45,626 nt of DNA from assembly GCA_021203305.1 (NCBI GenBank), contig JAJQBK010000027.1, forward strand, positions 1 to 45,626, given 5' to 3'. The stretch is from Lachnospiraceae bacterium. GTDB taxonomy: Bacteria > Bacillota > Clostridia > Lachnospirales > Lachnospiraceae. The notes under the pieces were generated by a model. It saw only the letters and a list, made by a program, of their open reading frames with translations, was not told where the DNA came from and ran no database searches. Of the stretch, positions 1-8,486 are shown in pieces; position 1 is the first letter of the stretch, and each line of letters opens with the position of its first letter. A program made the position numbers and the translations under genes.

Positions 1-108
1 CTATATTATCCTATATTTTTATTGAAATAGCAAGCACATCCAAAAAAATCGCTAATCTGCTCAGCGTATAATCATTATCTGCGAAATATATTCATACCTC
101 CGGCCCGC

Positions 109-300
109 TCATTCTCTGTTATATTTTCTCATAAGAGAAGCAGCGTCCTCAATACTGATATCCTCACTCTCATATTTCTCTTTTGTATAATCGCCATACC
201 CCAAATCAAACTGCTGAATAAACTGAACCGTTCCTACAGGGCCAAGCGCATCTTTTAGTGCAGAAAAACCAACATTTCTTACTTCAATTGGATTATTCAT
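109..300 (-). CDS. Small conserved hypothetical protein (possible antitoxin)
   Basis: A 63-residue soluble protein with no signal peptide or membrane segment. It starts MNNPIEVRNVGF, has a central phenylalanine/glycine-rich stretch (FIQQFDLGYGDY) and a charged, acidic C-terminal half. I recall similar small proteins with an FIQQF..G.GDYTKE core in anaerobes and cyanobacteria, sometimes beside toxin genes, but I cannot name a family with certainty. The next gene downstream would lie beyond the left edge, so a toxin partner could be missing from view. An AGGAAGGTGATG segment precedes the start at a slightly long distance; the ATG inside it opens a three-codon frame ending in TAA, which supports the ATG at 300. 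The coding claim rests on the start context and this family resemblance; the function is unknown. Confidence 0.6.
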   Translation of the reverse strand: MNNPIEVRNVGFSALKDALGPVGTVQFIQQFDLGYGDYTKEKYESEDISIEDAASLMRKYNRE

Positions 301-444
301 TACGCAGCCATCACCTTCCTATTCTCCGAAAAAGATCTTACCTTATGGGAATGATAACATAAAGAGGTGAACTAATCAATCCGGGTTTTTAAAGCTCAAG
401 TAAAAAATTCTTTAATTTTTATTATTCCCATCTTTGGTTTCTGA

Positions 445-1647
445 TTATTTATTCACCATCAGCCTTGTCATGGCGCGGTTGAGGCCGTCCACGGTCAGCT
501 TGTACATGGGAATCAGCCCTTTGATGGCGGTCTCCGCCTCCCTCCAGGGGGCGTCGCCGGGGGCCATCTTGGGATTGAGCCAGACGACCTTTTTGAAATG
601 CTTTGTCACTAAAAGCAGCCACTCCCAGCCGGACAGGCCGCCGTTGGGGCCGCGATAGTTGCCGGTGGTACTGTAAAGCTCCTCCGGCGCCATGGCCGCA
701 TCACCCACAATGATCACCTTATAGTCGCTGTCTAGGTTTCGGAAAAGCCATTCCGTCTCAATCCAGTCTCCGTTCTCGCACTCCGGCGTCTTGTAGACAT
801 GGGAATAAATGCAGTTATGAAAATAATAGGTCTTGACGTCCTTATAATGGTTGGCCCTGTGTACCGACTGAAAAATTTCATTGAGCAGGCTGCTGTAGGG
901 AATCATGGTGCCGCCGGAATCCATTAAAAGGAGCAACTTGACGGCGTTCTTGCGAGGCTTTTTCATGACGATATGGAGTACGCCGCCCTGGTTGCAGGTC
1001 TTATCCACAGTGTTGTCAATGTCCAGCTCCGTCTCCGGGATATCCAGTTTGGAGCTGAACTGGCGAAGCTTTCGGAGCGCCATCTGAAACTGCCGATTGT
1101 CAATCACCCTGTCGTCTCTGAAATCCCGGTATTTGCGGGCGCCCACCACGGAGAAAGCGGACTGATAACCGGTGGAGCCGCCCACCCGGATGCCGCCAAT
1201 ATTGCCGCCGGTATTGCCAAAAGAGGTCTTGCCCATGGTGCCGATCCAGTAGGAGCCGCCGTTGTGCTCACTGTCCTGGTCCCGCAGCCGGTCCTTGAAG
1301 GTTTCCTCCACCATCTCCTTATCGATGGTGACCTCCTCCACCCGGTTCATCTCGTGCAGCTGCATCTCATGAAAGAGGTCATTGATCTCCTCCTTATTCA
1401 GCCACTCCAGCATATTTTTGCTGATCTCGGTCTCCTTATGAGCGGGCAGAAAGCACTCCTCAAAGGCCATGTCATACTTGTCAAACTCCGTCTCGGATTT
1501 CACCAGGATAGAGCGGCCCAGATAGTAAAACTGCGTCATATTGCTGCCCGCCAGCCCCTTATCTAAAGCCTCCTGGAAGGTCAGCCACTCGCTGAGAGTT
1601 ACCTTCAGACCCTTCTTTTTTAACGCGTCAAAAAAATTCTGAAACAT
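445..1647 (-). CDS. VWA domain protein, CoxE-like
   Basis: A 400-residue cytoplasmic protein without signal peptide or membrane helices. The C-terminal half (about residues 230-390) is a von Willebrand factor A fold with a metal-site loop LLLMDSGGTM, a variant of DxSxS in which the second serine is replaced; the conserved GD of the later strand is also present (VIIVGDAAM). The N-terminal half is helical and charged. CoxE-type VWA proteins work with a MoxR AAA+ ATPase, which is encoded immediately upstream with a 10-base gap, so the two are almost certainly cotranscribed and act as a chaperone pair for maturing an unidentified client. The start at 1647 has an AGAGGAAA ribosome-binding site. 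No carbon monoxide dehydrogenase or other classical client is in the window. Confidence 0.87.
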   Translation of the reverse strand: MFQNFFDALKKKGLKVTLSEWLTFQEALDKGLAGSNMTQFYYLGRSILVKSETEFDKYDMAFEECFLPAHKETEISKNMLEWLNKEEINDLFHEMQLHEMNRVEEVTIDKEMVEETFKDRLRDQDSEHNGGSYWIGTMGKTSFGNTGGNIGGIRVGGSTGYQSAFSVVGARKYRDFRDDRVIDNRQFQMALRKLRQFSSKLDIPETELDIDNTVDKTCNQGGVLHIVMKKPRKNAVKLLLLMDSGGTMIPYSSLLNEIFQSVHRANHYKDVKTYYFHNCIYSHVYKTPECENGDWIETEWLFRNLDSDYKVIIVGDAAMAPEELYSTTGNYRGPNGGLSGWEWLLLVTKHFKKVVWLNPKMAPGDAPWREAETAIKGLIPMYKLTVDGLNRAMTRLMVNK

Positions 1648-1657
1648 GATTTTTCCT

Positions 1658-2476
1658 CTAGAACTGGTTGATCTTCTGCTTCACAATCTCCATATCCTCG
1701 TCCTTTTTCACAATCACTCCCACAAACGGCAGCTCCTTCCTGATCTTCTCCGTGGGAATGCCGCCCAGCTGCAGGGCGTTAATCCAGTCTATGAGCTCCG
1801 AGGTGCTGGGCTTTTTGCGAATATCCTTCATGGCGCGGATATCATAGAAAACTTTCATGGCGTCCTCCAACAGGTGCTGCTCCACGTCCGGGTAATGAGT
1901 CCTGACGATCTCCTCCATCAGCGCCTTATCCGGGAAATCAATATAATGAAAAATACATCTGCGAAGGAACGCGTCCGGCAGCTCCTTCTCCGCGTTGGAG
2001 GTGATGATCACAATGGGACGGTGCTTCGCCTTCACGGTGCGCTTCGTCTCGTGAATATAAAACTCCATCTGGTCCAGCTCCCAGAGAAGGTCATTGGGGA
2101 ATTCCAGATCCGCCTTGTCGATCTCATCGATCAGCAGAACGACCTGTTCCTCACTGTCAAAGGCCTCCCCCAGCTTGCCCAGCTTGATATAACGGGCGAT
2201 ATCACTGACGCCCTCCTCGCCGAACTGCCCGTCATACAGACGCTGAATGGTGTCATACATATACAGGCCGTCCTGCGCCTTGGTGGTGGATTTGATATTC
2301 CAGATGATCAGCCGCTTGCCAATAGAATCCGCCACGGCCTGGGCCAGCATGGTCTTGCCGGTGCCGGGCTCACCCTTGATCAGAAGGGGCTTTTCGAGAG
2401 CGATGGCCACGTTGACGCTGGCTAAGAGCTGCTCGCTGGCTACGTATTGTGAGGTGCTTGAAAATGCGTTGTCCAT
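1658..2476 (-). CDS. MoxR-family AAA+ ATPase
   Basis: A 272-residue single-domain AAA+ ATPase. Walker A is GEPGTGKT near residue 35, Walker B with the DE pair is VVLLIDEIDKAD, sensor 1 is in VIITSNAEKELPDAFLRRC, which also holds the arginine-finger region, and a sensor 2-like helical lid follows. The whole protein is the MoxR core, which remodels or activates partner proteins through a VWA protein, here the gene directly downstream. I take the ATG at 2476 because it has GGAAAGG six to seven bases upstream; the reading frame stays open to an ATG at 2503, which lacks a ribosome-binding site. A long intergenic hairpin lies just upstream and separates this pair from deoC. Confidence 0.9.
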   Translation of the reverse strand: MDNAFSSTSQYVASEQLLASVNVAIALEKPLLIKGEPGTGKTMLAQAVADSIGKRLIIWNIKSTTKAQDGLYMYDTIQRLYDGQFGEEGVSDIARYIKLGKLGEAFDSEEQVVLLIDEIDKADLEFPNDLLWELDQMEFYIHETKRTVKAKHRPIVIITSNAEKELPDAFLRRCIFHYIDFPDKALMEEIVRTHYPDVEQHLLEDAMKVFYDIRAMKDIRKKPSTSELIDWINALQLGGIPTEKIRKELPFVGVIVKKDEDMEIVKQKINQF

Positions 2477-2540
2477 AGTTTGCCTTTCCTTTATGCATTC
2501 CATTTTCGAATATATTACTTTCTTTTTTCAACAAATTTCC

Positions 2541-2616
2541 GAAATCAGCATTTGAAAAAAGAACGGCGAAAAACTGTCGTTCATCTTCGCCTTATCTTTT
2601 TTCAAATGCCGATTTC
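2541..2616. repeat. Long near-perfect inverted repeat (hairpin) between deoC and the MoxR gene
   Basis: Two arms of about 30 bases (2541-2570 and 2586-2616) are complementary except for one transition and a short unmatched stretch near the loop. The loop is about 15 bases. Each arm contains TTTGAAAAAAG or its complement, so a transcript leaving deoC would form a very stable hairpin with internal U-rich strands. It may end the nucleoside operon, or be a small palindromic repeat element. It is longer than an ordinary intrinsic terminator and no clean U-run follows it. Confidence 0.8.
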
Positions 2617-2672
2617 TGCTTTATTGCAGAAATAAAATGACCTTATACTAATGTACCACCTTGCGTCATTTA

Positions 2673-3320
2673 CTACTGTTTTCCGCCTATAATCGCTATC
2701 GTAGCGCTGGCTCCGATTCTGGACGCTCCCGCGGCCACCATAGCCTCCGCTTTTGCCGTGTCCCGGATGCCGCCGCTGGCCTTGACGCCCAGGCGGTCAC
2801 CAACAGTGGCGCGCATCAGGGCTACATCCTCCGCGGTGGCTCCGCCGGTGGAAAAACCGGTGGAGGTCTTCACATAACCAGCCCCCGCTTCCTCGATAAG
2901 CTGACAGGCCTTCACAATCTCTTCCTTTGTCAGGAGGCAAGTTTCCAGAATCACCTTCAGAAGCCTTCCCTGGCAGGCAGCCTTTACGCTGCGGATATCC
3001 TCTTTTACAAAATCATATTTCTGATCCTTCAGAGCGGCCACATTCAGCACCATGTCCACTTCGTCAGCGCCGTTTGCCACCACATCCGAAGTCTCCGCCG
3101 CCTTGGCGGCAGTGCTCATCTGTCCTAAGGGGAAGCCGATGACAGAACAGACCTTCACACCACTCCCCTTCAGTTGCTCCGCCACAAAAGCAGTGTAATA
3201 GCTGTTGACACAGACGCTCATGAAGCCGTATTCTCTGGCTTCGTCACAGATTTTCTTCACCGACGCCTCTGTGGCGTCCGCCTTTAATATGGTATGGTCA
3301 AAAAGCTTTGGCGACAGCAT
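2673..3320 (-). CDS. deoC: Deoxyribose-phosphate aldolase
   Basis: A 215-residue class I aldolase that splits 2-deoxyribose-5-phosphate into acetaldehyde and glyceraldehyde-3-phosphate, the last step of deoxynucleoside catabolism in the cytoplasm. The Schiff-base lysine is Lys151 in YVKTSTGF; Asp89 (EVDMVLN) and Lys180 (GVKASGGIR) complete the catalytic set. Length is normal for the bacterial family. The start overlaps the end of the adenosine deaminase gene by 23 bases and has a strong AAAGGAGG ribosome-binding site, so it is translated as part of the same operon, of which it is the last gene before the hairpin at 2541-2616. Confidence 0.97.
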   Translation of the reverse strand: MLSPKLFDHTILKADATEASVKKICDEAREYGFMSVCVNSYYTAFVAEQLKGSGVKVCSVIGFPLGQMSTAAKAAETSDVVANGADEVDMVLNVAALKDQKYDFVKEDIRSVKAACQGRLLKVILETCLLTKEEIVKACQLIEEAGAGYVKTSTGFSTGGATAEDVALMRATVGDRLGVKASGGIRDTAKAEAMVAAGASRIGASATIAIIGGKQ

Positions 3321-4281
3321 GTTTCAATTCCTCCTTTGATGCTTCATCCAGAAAAGCGCCGTCCACGGCGTTCAGATAAAGCTGCTTTTCCTCTGCCGGG
3401 GTCAGTCCCAGCTTCTCCCTCACATAGCTTACCTCCCGCGCCATGCTGGTCTGGGAAATGGTCATATTGTCCGTATTCAGCGTGACCTTCAGGCCCTGCT
3501 CCATATAATATTTCACCGGGTGCTTCTCAATACTCTCCACAGATTTGCTCTGCACATTGCTGATCACACAGCACTCCAGCACCACCTGCTTTTCCTTCAG
3601 TTCCTCCACCAGCGCCGGATCCTCTATGGCATGCGTTCCATGTCCGATCCGCTTCGCTCCAAAGGACAGCGCCGCACGCACACTCTCCGGCCCCGCCGCC
3701 TCCCCGGCATGGATAGTGAAGGGAACCTCCATCTCCGCTGCCCGCGCAAACAAAGCCCGATAGCGTTCTGTGGGAAACAGAGCCTCCGCCCCCGCCAGGT
3801 CAAAGGCGCACACACCCCTGTGCAGATACTTCGCGGCCAGCTCAAGCGTCTCAAAATTCGCGGCGTCATTTCCATCGCCCCGCATGGCGCACAAAATCAA
3901 CTGCGCCCTGATTTTCCCATCAGAGAGCCCTCTTTGCAGGCCCTCCAAAGCCGCCAGCACTGCTTCCTCCTGGGTCAGCCCCTTCCGGGTATGATGCTGA
4001 GGCGCGAACCGAAGCTCCGCGTACAGAATCCCCTGCCCCTTCAGCGTCCCAAGAACCGCCTCCACAGCCTCACTCAAGCTGTCAGCCGTCTGCAAAATCT
4101 CCAGCGGAATCTCAAACCTCGCCAGAAAATCATTCAGACTGGCGCAGTCCAGCGGACAAACAATACGATCCCGCAATTCCTCTTCTGATAAATTCGCGTA
4201 AGGTAAATTCTGCTTTTTTGCCTGTCGGGCGACTAATTCCAGAGGAAGAGATCCATCAAAATGCAAGTGGATATCAATCAT
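3298..4281 (-). CDS. add: Adenosine deaminase
   Basis: A 327-residue metallo-dependent hydrolase converting (deoxy)adenosine to (deoxy)inosine. The N-terminal HLHFDGSLP holds the two zinc histidines, FTIHAGE holds the third with the substrate-binding and catalytic glutamate region, RIGHGTH follows, and NTDN near the C-terminus holds the metal aspartate. The second aspartate of the mammalian NTDD motif is Asn here, as in many bacterial members. The ATG at 4281 is chosen because GAGGGGGTG lies just upstream and the homologous protein begins [11 protein letters not shown]; the longer reading frame upstream would add a non-homologous leader overlapping cdd. It starts 11 bases after cdd ends and overlaps deoC. 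Confidence 0.95.
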   Translation of the reverse strand: MIDIHLHFDGSLPLELVARQAKKQNLPYANLSEEELRDRIVCPLDCASLNDFLARFEIPLEILQTADSLSEAVEAVLGTLKGQGILYAELRFAPQHHTRKGLTQEEAVLAALEGLQRGLSDGKIRAQLILCAMRGDGNDAANFETLELAAKYLHRGVCAFDLAGAEALFPTERYRALFARAAEMEVPFTIHAGEAAGPESVRAALSFGAKRIGHGTHAIEDPALVEELKEKQVVLECCVISNVQSKSVESIEKHPVKYYMEQGLKVTLNTDNMTISQTSMAREVSYVREKLGLTPAEEKQLYLNAVDGAFLDEASKEELKHAVAKAF

Positions 4282-4292
4282 AACACACCCCC

Positions 4293-4715
4293 TCAAAACT
4301 CCAAATTCCTCGGTCCAAACCCATGCGGCAGCAGCTCCTTCAGCGTATAGCACACGCAGTCCTCTGCCCCCGTCCCCAGATAAATCCGAAAAGACTCATA
4401 GTCGCAGAACTCCATCATCACCTGCCGACACACCCCGCAGGGCGCCGTCCGCACAAGCTCGCCGCCCTCCGGCCCCGCCACCACCGCGATCGCCTTAAAG
4501 TCCCTGACGCCCTCGCTGACCGCCTTAAAAAAAGCCGTCCGCTCCGCGCAGCTGGCCGGAGTATGCCCCGCGTTCTCAATATTGCAGCCGGTAAAAATCT
4601 GCCCGTCCGCACACAAAAGCGCCGCCCCCACCTGATAGTGGGAGTAGGGCGTGTAGGCGCGGGTCCTGGCCTCCTTCGCTTTTTCAAAAAGAATTTCCGT
4701 TGTCGTTTTTTCCAT
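4293..4715 (-). CDS. cdd: Cytidine deaminase
   Basis: A 140-residue homotetrameric-type cytidine deaminase converting (deoxy)cytidine to (deoxy)uridine, which feeds the uridine phosphorylase encoded upstream in the cluster. Substrate-binding and catalytic residues are visible as NIENAG near residue 46, CAER (zinc Cys56 and catalytic Glu58) and PCGVCRQ (zinc Cys93 and Cys96). The length is typical of the short bacterial class. The ribosome-binding site before the ATG at 4715 is weak. The gene is 155 bases downstream of the last transporter gene and 11 bases upstream of add. Confidence 0.97.
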   Translation of the reverse strand: MEKTTTEILFEKAKEARTRAYTPYSHYQVGAALLCADGQIFTGCNIENAGHTPASCAERTAFFKAVSEGVRDFKAIAVVAGPEGGELVRTAPCGVCRQVMMEFCDYESFRIYLGTGAEDCVCYTLKELLPHGFGPRNLEF

Positions 4716-4754
4716 TCGATACCGTTCTCTCAGATAAAATCCGCCATTGACTAA

Positions 4755-4825
4755 TCTGCCGCTGATTTTCTCAACGGCAGACTAACTCATTTCAAAATAA
4801 AATGATTAAAGTGACAAAAAGGTAT
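4755..4825. repeat. Intergenic inverted repeat and a short sequence repeated at 23.85 kb
   Basis: The space between the transporter and cdd holds a small inverted repeat (TCTGCCG at 4755-4761 and CGGCAGA at 4775-4781) without a T-run, so it is not a clear terminator. It is followed by a 24-base segment at 4802-4825 beginning ATGATTAAAG that matches 23854-23877 at 21 of 24 positions. This suggests copies of a dispersed intergenic element. Confidence 0.45.
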
Positions 4826-4870
4826 GATACCATGGATTGCTTCGCAAAAAGCGCTCCCGCAATCATAAAA

Positions 4871-5812
4871 TTACTTTTCCTTCACATACGGCTTCCCGCT
4901 GGCCGCCGGCACACTGCTCTTCCCTACAAAGAAAATCAGCGCCAGGATGGTCACCACATAGGGAATCATGGAAATCAGATTGGGAGAAACCGTCACGCTG
5001 GAGTTGCTGCTCAACAGCGTCTTGATGCCGTTGCACAGGCCGAAAATCAGGCACCCCTTCAGGGTTCCCTGGGGCGTGAACTTGCCGAAAATCACAGCCG
5101 CGATGGCGATGAAACCCTGCCCGACGATCAGCGTAGGACGGAACTGGTTCACCGTTGCCAACGTAATATAAGCGCCTCCCAAGCCGGCCAGAAAGCCGGA
5201 TAAAATCACACAGATATAGCGAACACGATGAACGTTGATGCCCAGGGTATCGCAGGCTTTGGGATGCTCGCCCACGGCCCGCAGCCTCATGCCGAAACGG
5301 GTTTTATAAAACACAAACCAGGCCACCGCCACCAGAATAAAGCAGAGATACGCGGCCGCGTAGGTACAGAATACATTGTAGCCAAAGGAACCCACCGGGA
5401 AGATACCCTCAAACAGCTTGGGCAGCTTGGCGGAGGTATCAATGGGCGGCGTATCCGAGGAATTGTCAAACATGGCGCGGCAGATAAAGATGGCAAGGCC
5501 CGGCGCCAGGAAGTTGATGGCGGTACCCGAAATGGTCTGATCCGCTCCGAAGGTAATACAGGCGACGGCGTGAATCACAGCCACCAGGGCGGCCGCAAGA
5601 CCGGCGCAAAGGAAGGCAAGCCAGCCGTTTCCGAGATACAAAGCAACCACAGAGCCGGTGAAGGCTCCCACTGTCATCATGCCCTCAATTCCGATATTTA
5701 CCACACCGCTTCTTTCAGAAAAGCAGGAGCCCAGGCCGGCGAACAGAAGCGGCGGCGTGGCCAACAGCATGGCGTTGATCACCAGGCCAAGATCTGTAAT
5801 AAATACACTCAT
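4871..5812 (-). CDS. nupQ: Nucleoside ABC transporter permease (NupQ-like)
   Basis: A 313-residue integral membrane protein with about eight to nine hydrophobic segments, one of two permeases of a BMP-type nucleoside importer. It has the BPD_transp_2 features of this family: an early GxGSCFSERSGVVNIGIEGMM-type segment around residues 27-48 and a cytoplasmic EHPKACDTLGINV loop that contacts the ATPase. The start codon overlaps the stop of the other permease gene by four bases (ATGA), indicating translational coupling. It is the last of the three transporter genes. Simple-sugar importers share this fold; the nucleoside assignment relies on the BMP-type binding protein and surrounding nucleoside genes. 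Confidence 0.92.
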   Translation of the reverse strand: MSVFITDLGLVINAMLLATPPLLFAGLGSCFSERSGVVNIGIEGMMTVGAFTGSVVALYLGNGWLAFLCAGLAAALVAVIHAVACITFGADQTISGTAINFLAPGLAIFICRAMFDNSSDTPPIDTSAKLPKLFEGIFPVGSFGYNVFCTYAAAYLCFILVAVAWFVFYKTRFGMRLRAVGEHPKACDTLGINVHRVRYICVILSGFLAGLGGAYITLATVNQFRPTLIVGQGFIAIAAVIFGKFTPQGTLKGCLIFGLCNGIKTLLSSNSSVTVSPNLISMIPYVVTILALIFFVGKSSVPAASGKPYVKEK

Positions 5813-6891
5813 TTCTTCTTTCCTCCCTTTCTGTTGGTCAAAAGAACCTTAAATACATGAGATACGGCGATAAACAGCACAATGACGCCCATGATGATAT
5901 CGATCACCTCGCTGGGCGCGTTGATCAGTGTCAGCTTGGTACCGCCGTACTTCATAATTCCATAGAACAGGCCCGCGAAAATACAGCCGATGGGGTTTGA
6001 GGAGCCGATCAGCGCCACAGTAATGCCCTGGAAACCGTAGCCCTCCTGTCCCGCGAACTGGCTGATACGGTAGGACATGCCGCACAGCTGCACCATGCCG
6101 CCCAGGCCGGAGAGCGCGCCGGAGATGGCCATGGCCTTCAGGAACGCGGCGTTGGAGTTAATGCCGCCGTACTCCGCGGCGTTTTTATTAAAGCCCACGG
6201 AGCGGAGCTGATATCCCAGCGTAGTCTTGTTGATAATCACCCAGATGATCACCGCCACCACAATCGCCACCAGAATGCCCCAATTGGTATAGGAGCAGCC
6301 GGTCAGGCTGGTGATCCATTCCGGGCACACGATGGACGCGGAGGACAGAATATTTTTGGTGGCCTCCACATTGCCCTCATTTTCCAGGAAGGGCAGATTG
6401 ACCATGTAATTGCTCAGATAATAAGCAATCCAGTTAAACATAATATAGGAAAGGACCTCGTTGATACCTTTTTTCACCTTTAAAAGGCCCACAACGGCTC
6501 CCCACAGTCCGCCCGCCGCCATGGCGGCCAGAGCGCAGCAGACAGCGTGCAGCACCGGAGGCAGGGTAACACAGACGCCCACCACGCTGGCGGCCAGGGT
6601 TCCCACCACGAACTGCCCCTCCGCGCCGATATTGAAGACGCCGGTCTTAAAGGAAAAGGCGACAGATAAGCCGGTCAGAATCAGGGGTGTGGCGTAAACC
6701 ACGGACCAGGCGATATATTTGGGCTTGCTCAAAGCCCCGGTGAACAGCTTGCCGTAAGCGGCGATGGGGCTGATCCCGATAATAGCCAGCAGGACCGCTC
6801 CCACGATGAAACCGACCACAATAGCGATGATGGTGTAGAGCACGTTGCCGTCCGCAATGCTCTGGATCAGAGATTTTTTTTCTTTATTCAT
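5809..6891 (-). CDS. nupP: Nucleoside ABC transporter permease (NupP-like)
   Basis: A 360-residue membrane protein with an N-terminal helix followed by about nine further segments, the larger permease of the nucleoside importer. The family landmarks are FKTGVFNIGAEGQFVVG near residue 80 and the cytoplasmic coupling loop YQLRSVGFNKNAAEYGGIN. The ATG at 6891 is preferred to the one at 6900 because GGGAGGTG sits six bases upstream; it lies inside the last codons of the ATPase gene and overlaps it by eight bases. The C-terminus is lysine-rich and ends by overlapping the next permease gene by four bases. Confidence 0.93.
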   Translation of the reverse strand: MNKEKKSLIQSIADGNVLYTIIAIVVGFIVGAVLLAIIGISPIAAYGKLFTGALSKPKYIAWSVVYATPLILTGLSVAFSFKTGVFNIGAEGQFVVGTLAASVVGVCVTLPPVLHAVCCALAAMAAGGLWGAVVGLLKVKKGINEVLSYIMFNWIAYYLSNYMVNLPFLENEGNVEATKNILSSASIVCPEWITSLTGCSYTNWGILVAIVVAVIIWVIINKTTLGYQLRSVGFNKNAAEYGGINSNAAFLKAMAISGALSGLGGMVQLCGMSYRISQFAGQEGYGFQGITVALIGSSNPIGCIFAGLFYGIMKYGGTKLTLINAPSEVIDIIMGVIVLFIAVSHVFKVLLTNRKGGKKK

Positions 6892-8416
6892 GCTGCGCAC
6901 CTCCCGCCATCATAAAGCCAAGCGTTTTCTCATCCGCGTCTTTTCCGGGTACGGAGCCCGTGATTTTTCCTTCGAAAATAACCTCGATCCGGTCGGACAG
7001 GCTCATAATCTCGTCCAGCTCAAAGGAAACTAAAAGCACCGCTCTCCCCTTATTCCTCTGCTCCACCAGGTACTTATGTACAAACTCAATGGCACCCACG
7101 TCCAGGCCGCGGGTGGGGTTCACCGCGATCAGCAGGTCGCTGTCGTTGGTCACCTCTCTGGCGATAATCACCTTCTGCTGGTTGCCGCCGGACAGAGTGC
7201 CCGCCGGATGCTGCTCGGTTCCTCTGGGGCGAATGTCAAATTTATCAATCAGCTCCTTCGCGTGGGTGTCGATATTGCCCTTCTGAAGAAAGCCCTTTTT
7301 CGCGAAGGGATGCTTTTCATAATTCTGCAAAATCAGATTCTCCGCCACGGTGAAGTCCAGCACCAGGCCGTACTTCTGCCGGTCCGCGGGGATGGAGGTG
7401 ACTCCCAGGTCAAAGGCCCGTCTCGGCGTCACGTTGTAGGCATCCTGCCCGTTGACGGTCACGCTGCCGGAGGTCGCCTTTTTGAGGCCGGTCAGGATTT
7501 CCACAAGCTCCGTCTGGCCGTTGCCGTCCACACCGGCGATACCCACGATTTCCCCGCTGCGCACCTGAATATTGAAGCCGCGCAGAATTTCGATGTCACG
7601 GTAATCGTTGCCGTGCAGATCCTTAACCTCCAGAACCACATCGCCGGGCGTTTTGTCCGGCTTCTCCACGGTAAAGGACACGTCACGACCCACCATCATG
7701 GCGGCCAGCTCGTTTTCGTTGACCTGGTCCACGTCCACGGTGTCGATATATTTGCCGGCGCGGATGATGGTGCACCTGTCGGCACAGGAGGTGATTTCCT
7801 TTAATTTATGGGTAATGAGGATGACGGACTTGCCGTCCTTGGTCAGGTGGCCGATGGTCTCGATGAGCTCCGTGATCTCCTGAGGTGTCAGGGACGCGGT
7901 AGGCTCGTCCAGAATCAGGATGTCAGCGCCGCGGTAGAGAACCTTTAAGATTTCCACTCTCTGCTGCATGCCCACGCTGATATCCTCGATCTTCGCGTCC
8001 GGATCGATGGCCATGTTGTAGCGTTTGGAGAGCTCCACCACCTTTTCTCTGGCGCTCTTTAAGTCCACCACAAGCCCTTTGGTCGGCTCGATGCCCAGGA
8101 CGATATTTTCCACCACCGTGAAGGGCTGTACCAGCATGAAGTGCTGGTGGACCATGCCGATACCCATCTCAATGGCTTTGTTGGGGCCGTCCATGATCAC
8201 CTTTTGTCCGTTGATGAAGATTTCGCCCTCCGTCGGCTGATACAAGCCGTAGAGCACGTTCATCAAAGTGCTTTTGCCCGCGCCATTTTCGCCCAAAATC
8301 GCATGGACCTCTCCCTTTTGTACGGTCAGGTCGATGTGGTCGTTGGCGACGAAATCGCCGAATTTTTTGACGATTCCTTTCATCTCAACGGCGGCGGTTT
8401 TCTGTTCGTTTCCCAC
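6884..8416 (-). CDS. nupO: Nucleoside ABC transporter ATP-binding protein (NupO-like)
   Basis: A 510-residue cytoplasmic protein with two fused ABC ATPase domains, the arrangement typical of ribose/nucleoside (RbsA/NupO) importers. Domain one has Walker A GENGAGKST, a signature region SVGMQQRVEI and Walker B ILILDEPT. Domain two has a degenerate Walker A (GVDGNGQTE), an intact signature LSGGNQQKV and a weakened Walker B ending NPTRGLD in place of DEPTRGLD, which is normal for this family where one ATP site is inactive. A GGAGG ribosome-binding site precedes the ATG at 8416. It is 70 bases downstream of yjjW and overlaps the first permease gene. Confidence 0.95.
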   Translation of the reverse strand: MGNEQKTAAVEMKGIVKKFGDFVANDHIDLTVQKGEVHAILGENGAGKSTLMNVLYGLYQPTEGEIFINGQKVIMDGPNKAIEMGIGMVHQHFMLVQPFTVVENIVLGIEPTKGLVVDLKSAREKVVELSKRYNMAIDPDAKIEDISVGMQQRVEILKVLYRGADILILDEPTASLTPQEITELIETIGHLTKDGKSVILITHKLKEITSCADRCTIIRAGKYIDTVDVDQVNENELAAMMVGRDVSFTVEKPDKTPGDVVLEVKDLHGNDYRDIEILRGFNIQVRSGEIVGIAGVDGNGQTELVEILTGLKKATSGSVTVNGQDAYNVTPRRAFDLGVTSIPADRQKYGLVLDFTVAENLILQNYEKHPFAKKGFLQKGNIDTHAKELIDKFDIRPRGTEQHPAGTLSGGNQQKVIIAREVTNDSDLLIAVNPTRGLDVGAIEFVHKYLVEQRNKGRAVLLVSFELDEIMSLSDRIEVIFEGKITGSVPGKDADEKTLGFMMAGGAQHE

Positions 8417-8486
8417 CTGTTGTCCTCCTTACGTATGTGCTGTGTGATTATTATTGTATATTTCTGGAGATGTTGTCTCCTGCTTA

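Noticed and set aside
973-1566. Long plus-strand open frames opposite the VWA, AAA+, ThrS, GlmS and YjjI genes
   Set aside because: They mirror strongly conserved minus-strand genes, lack ribosome-binding sites and have no recognisable domains.
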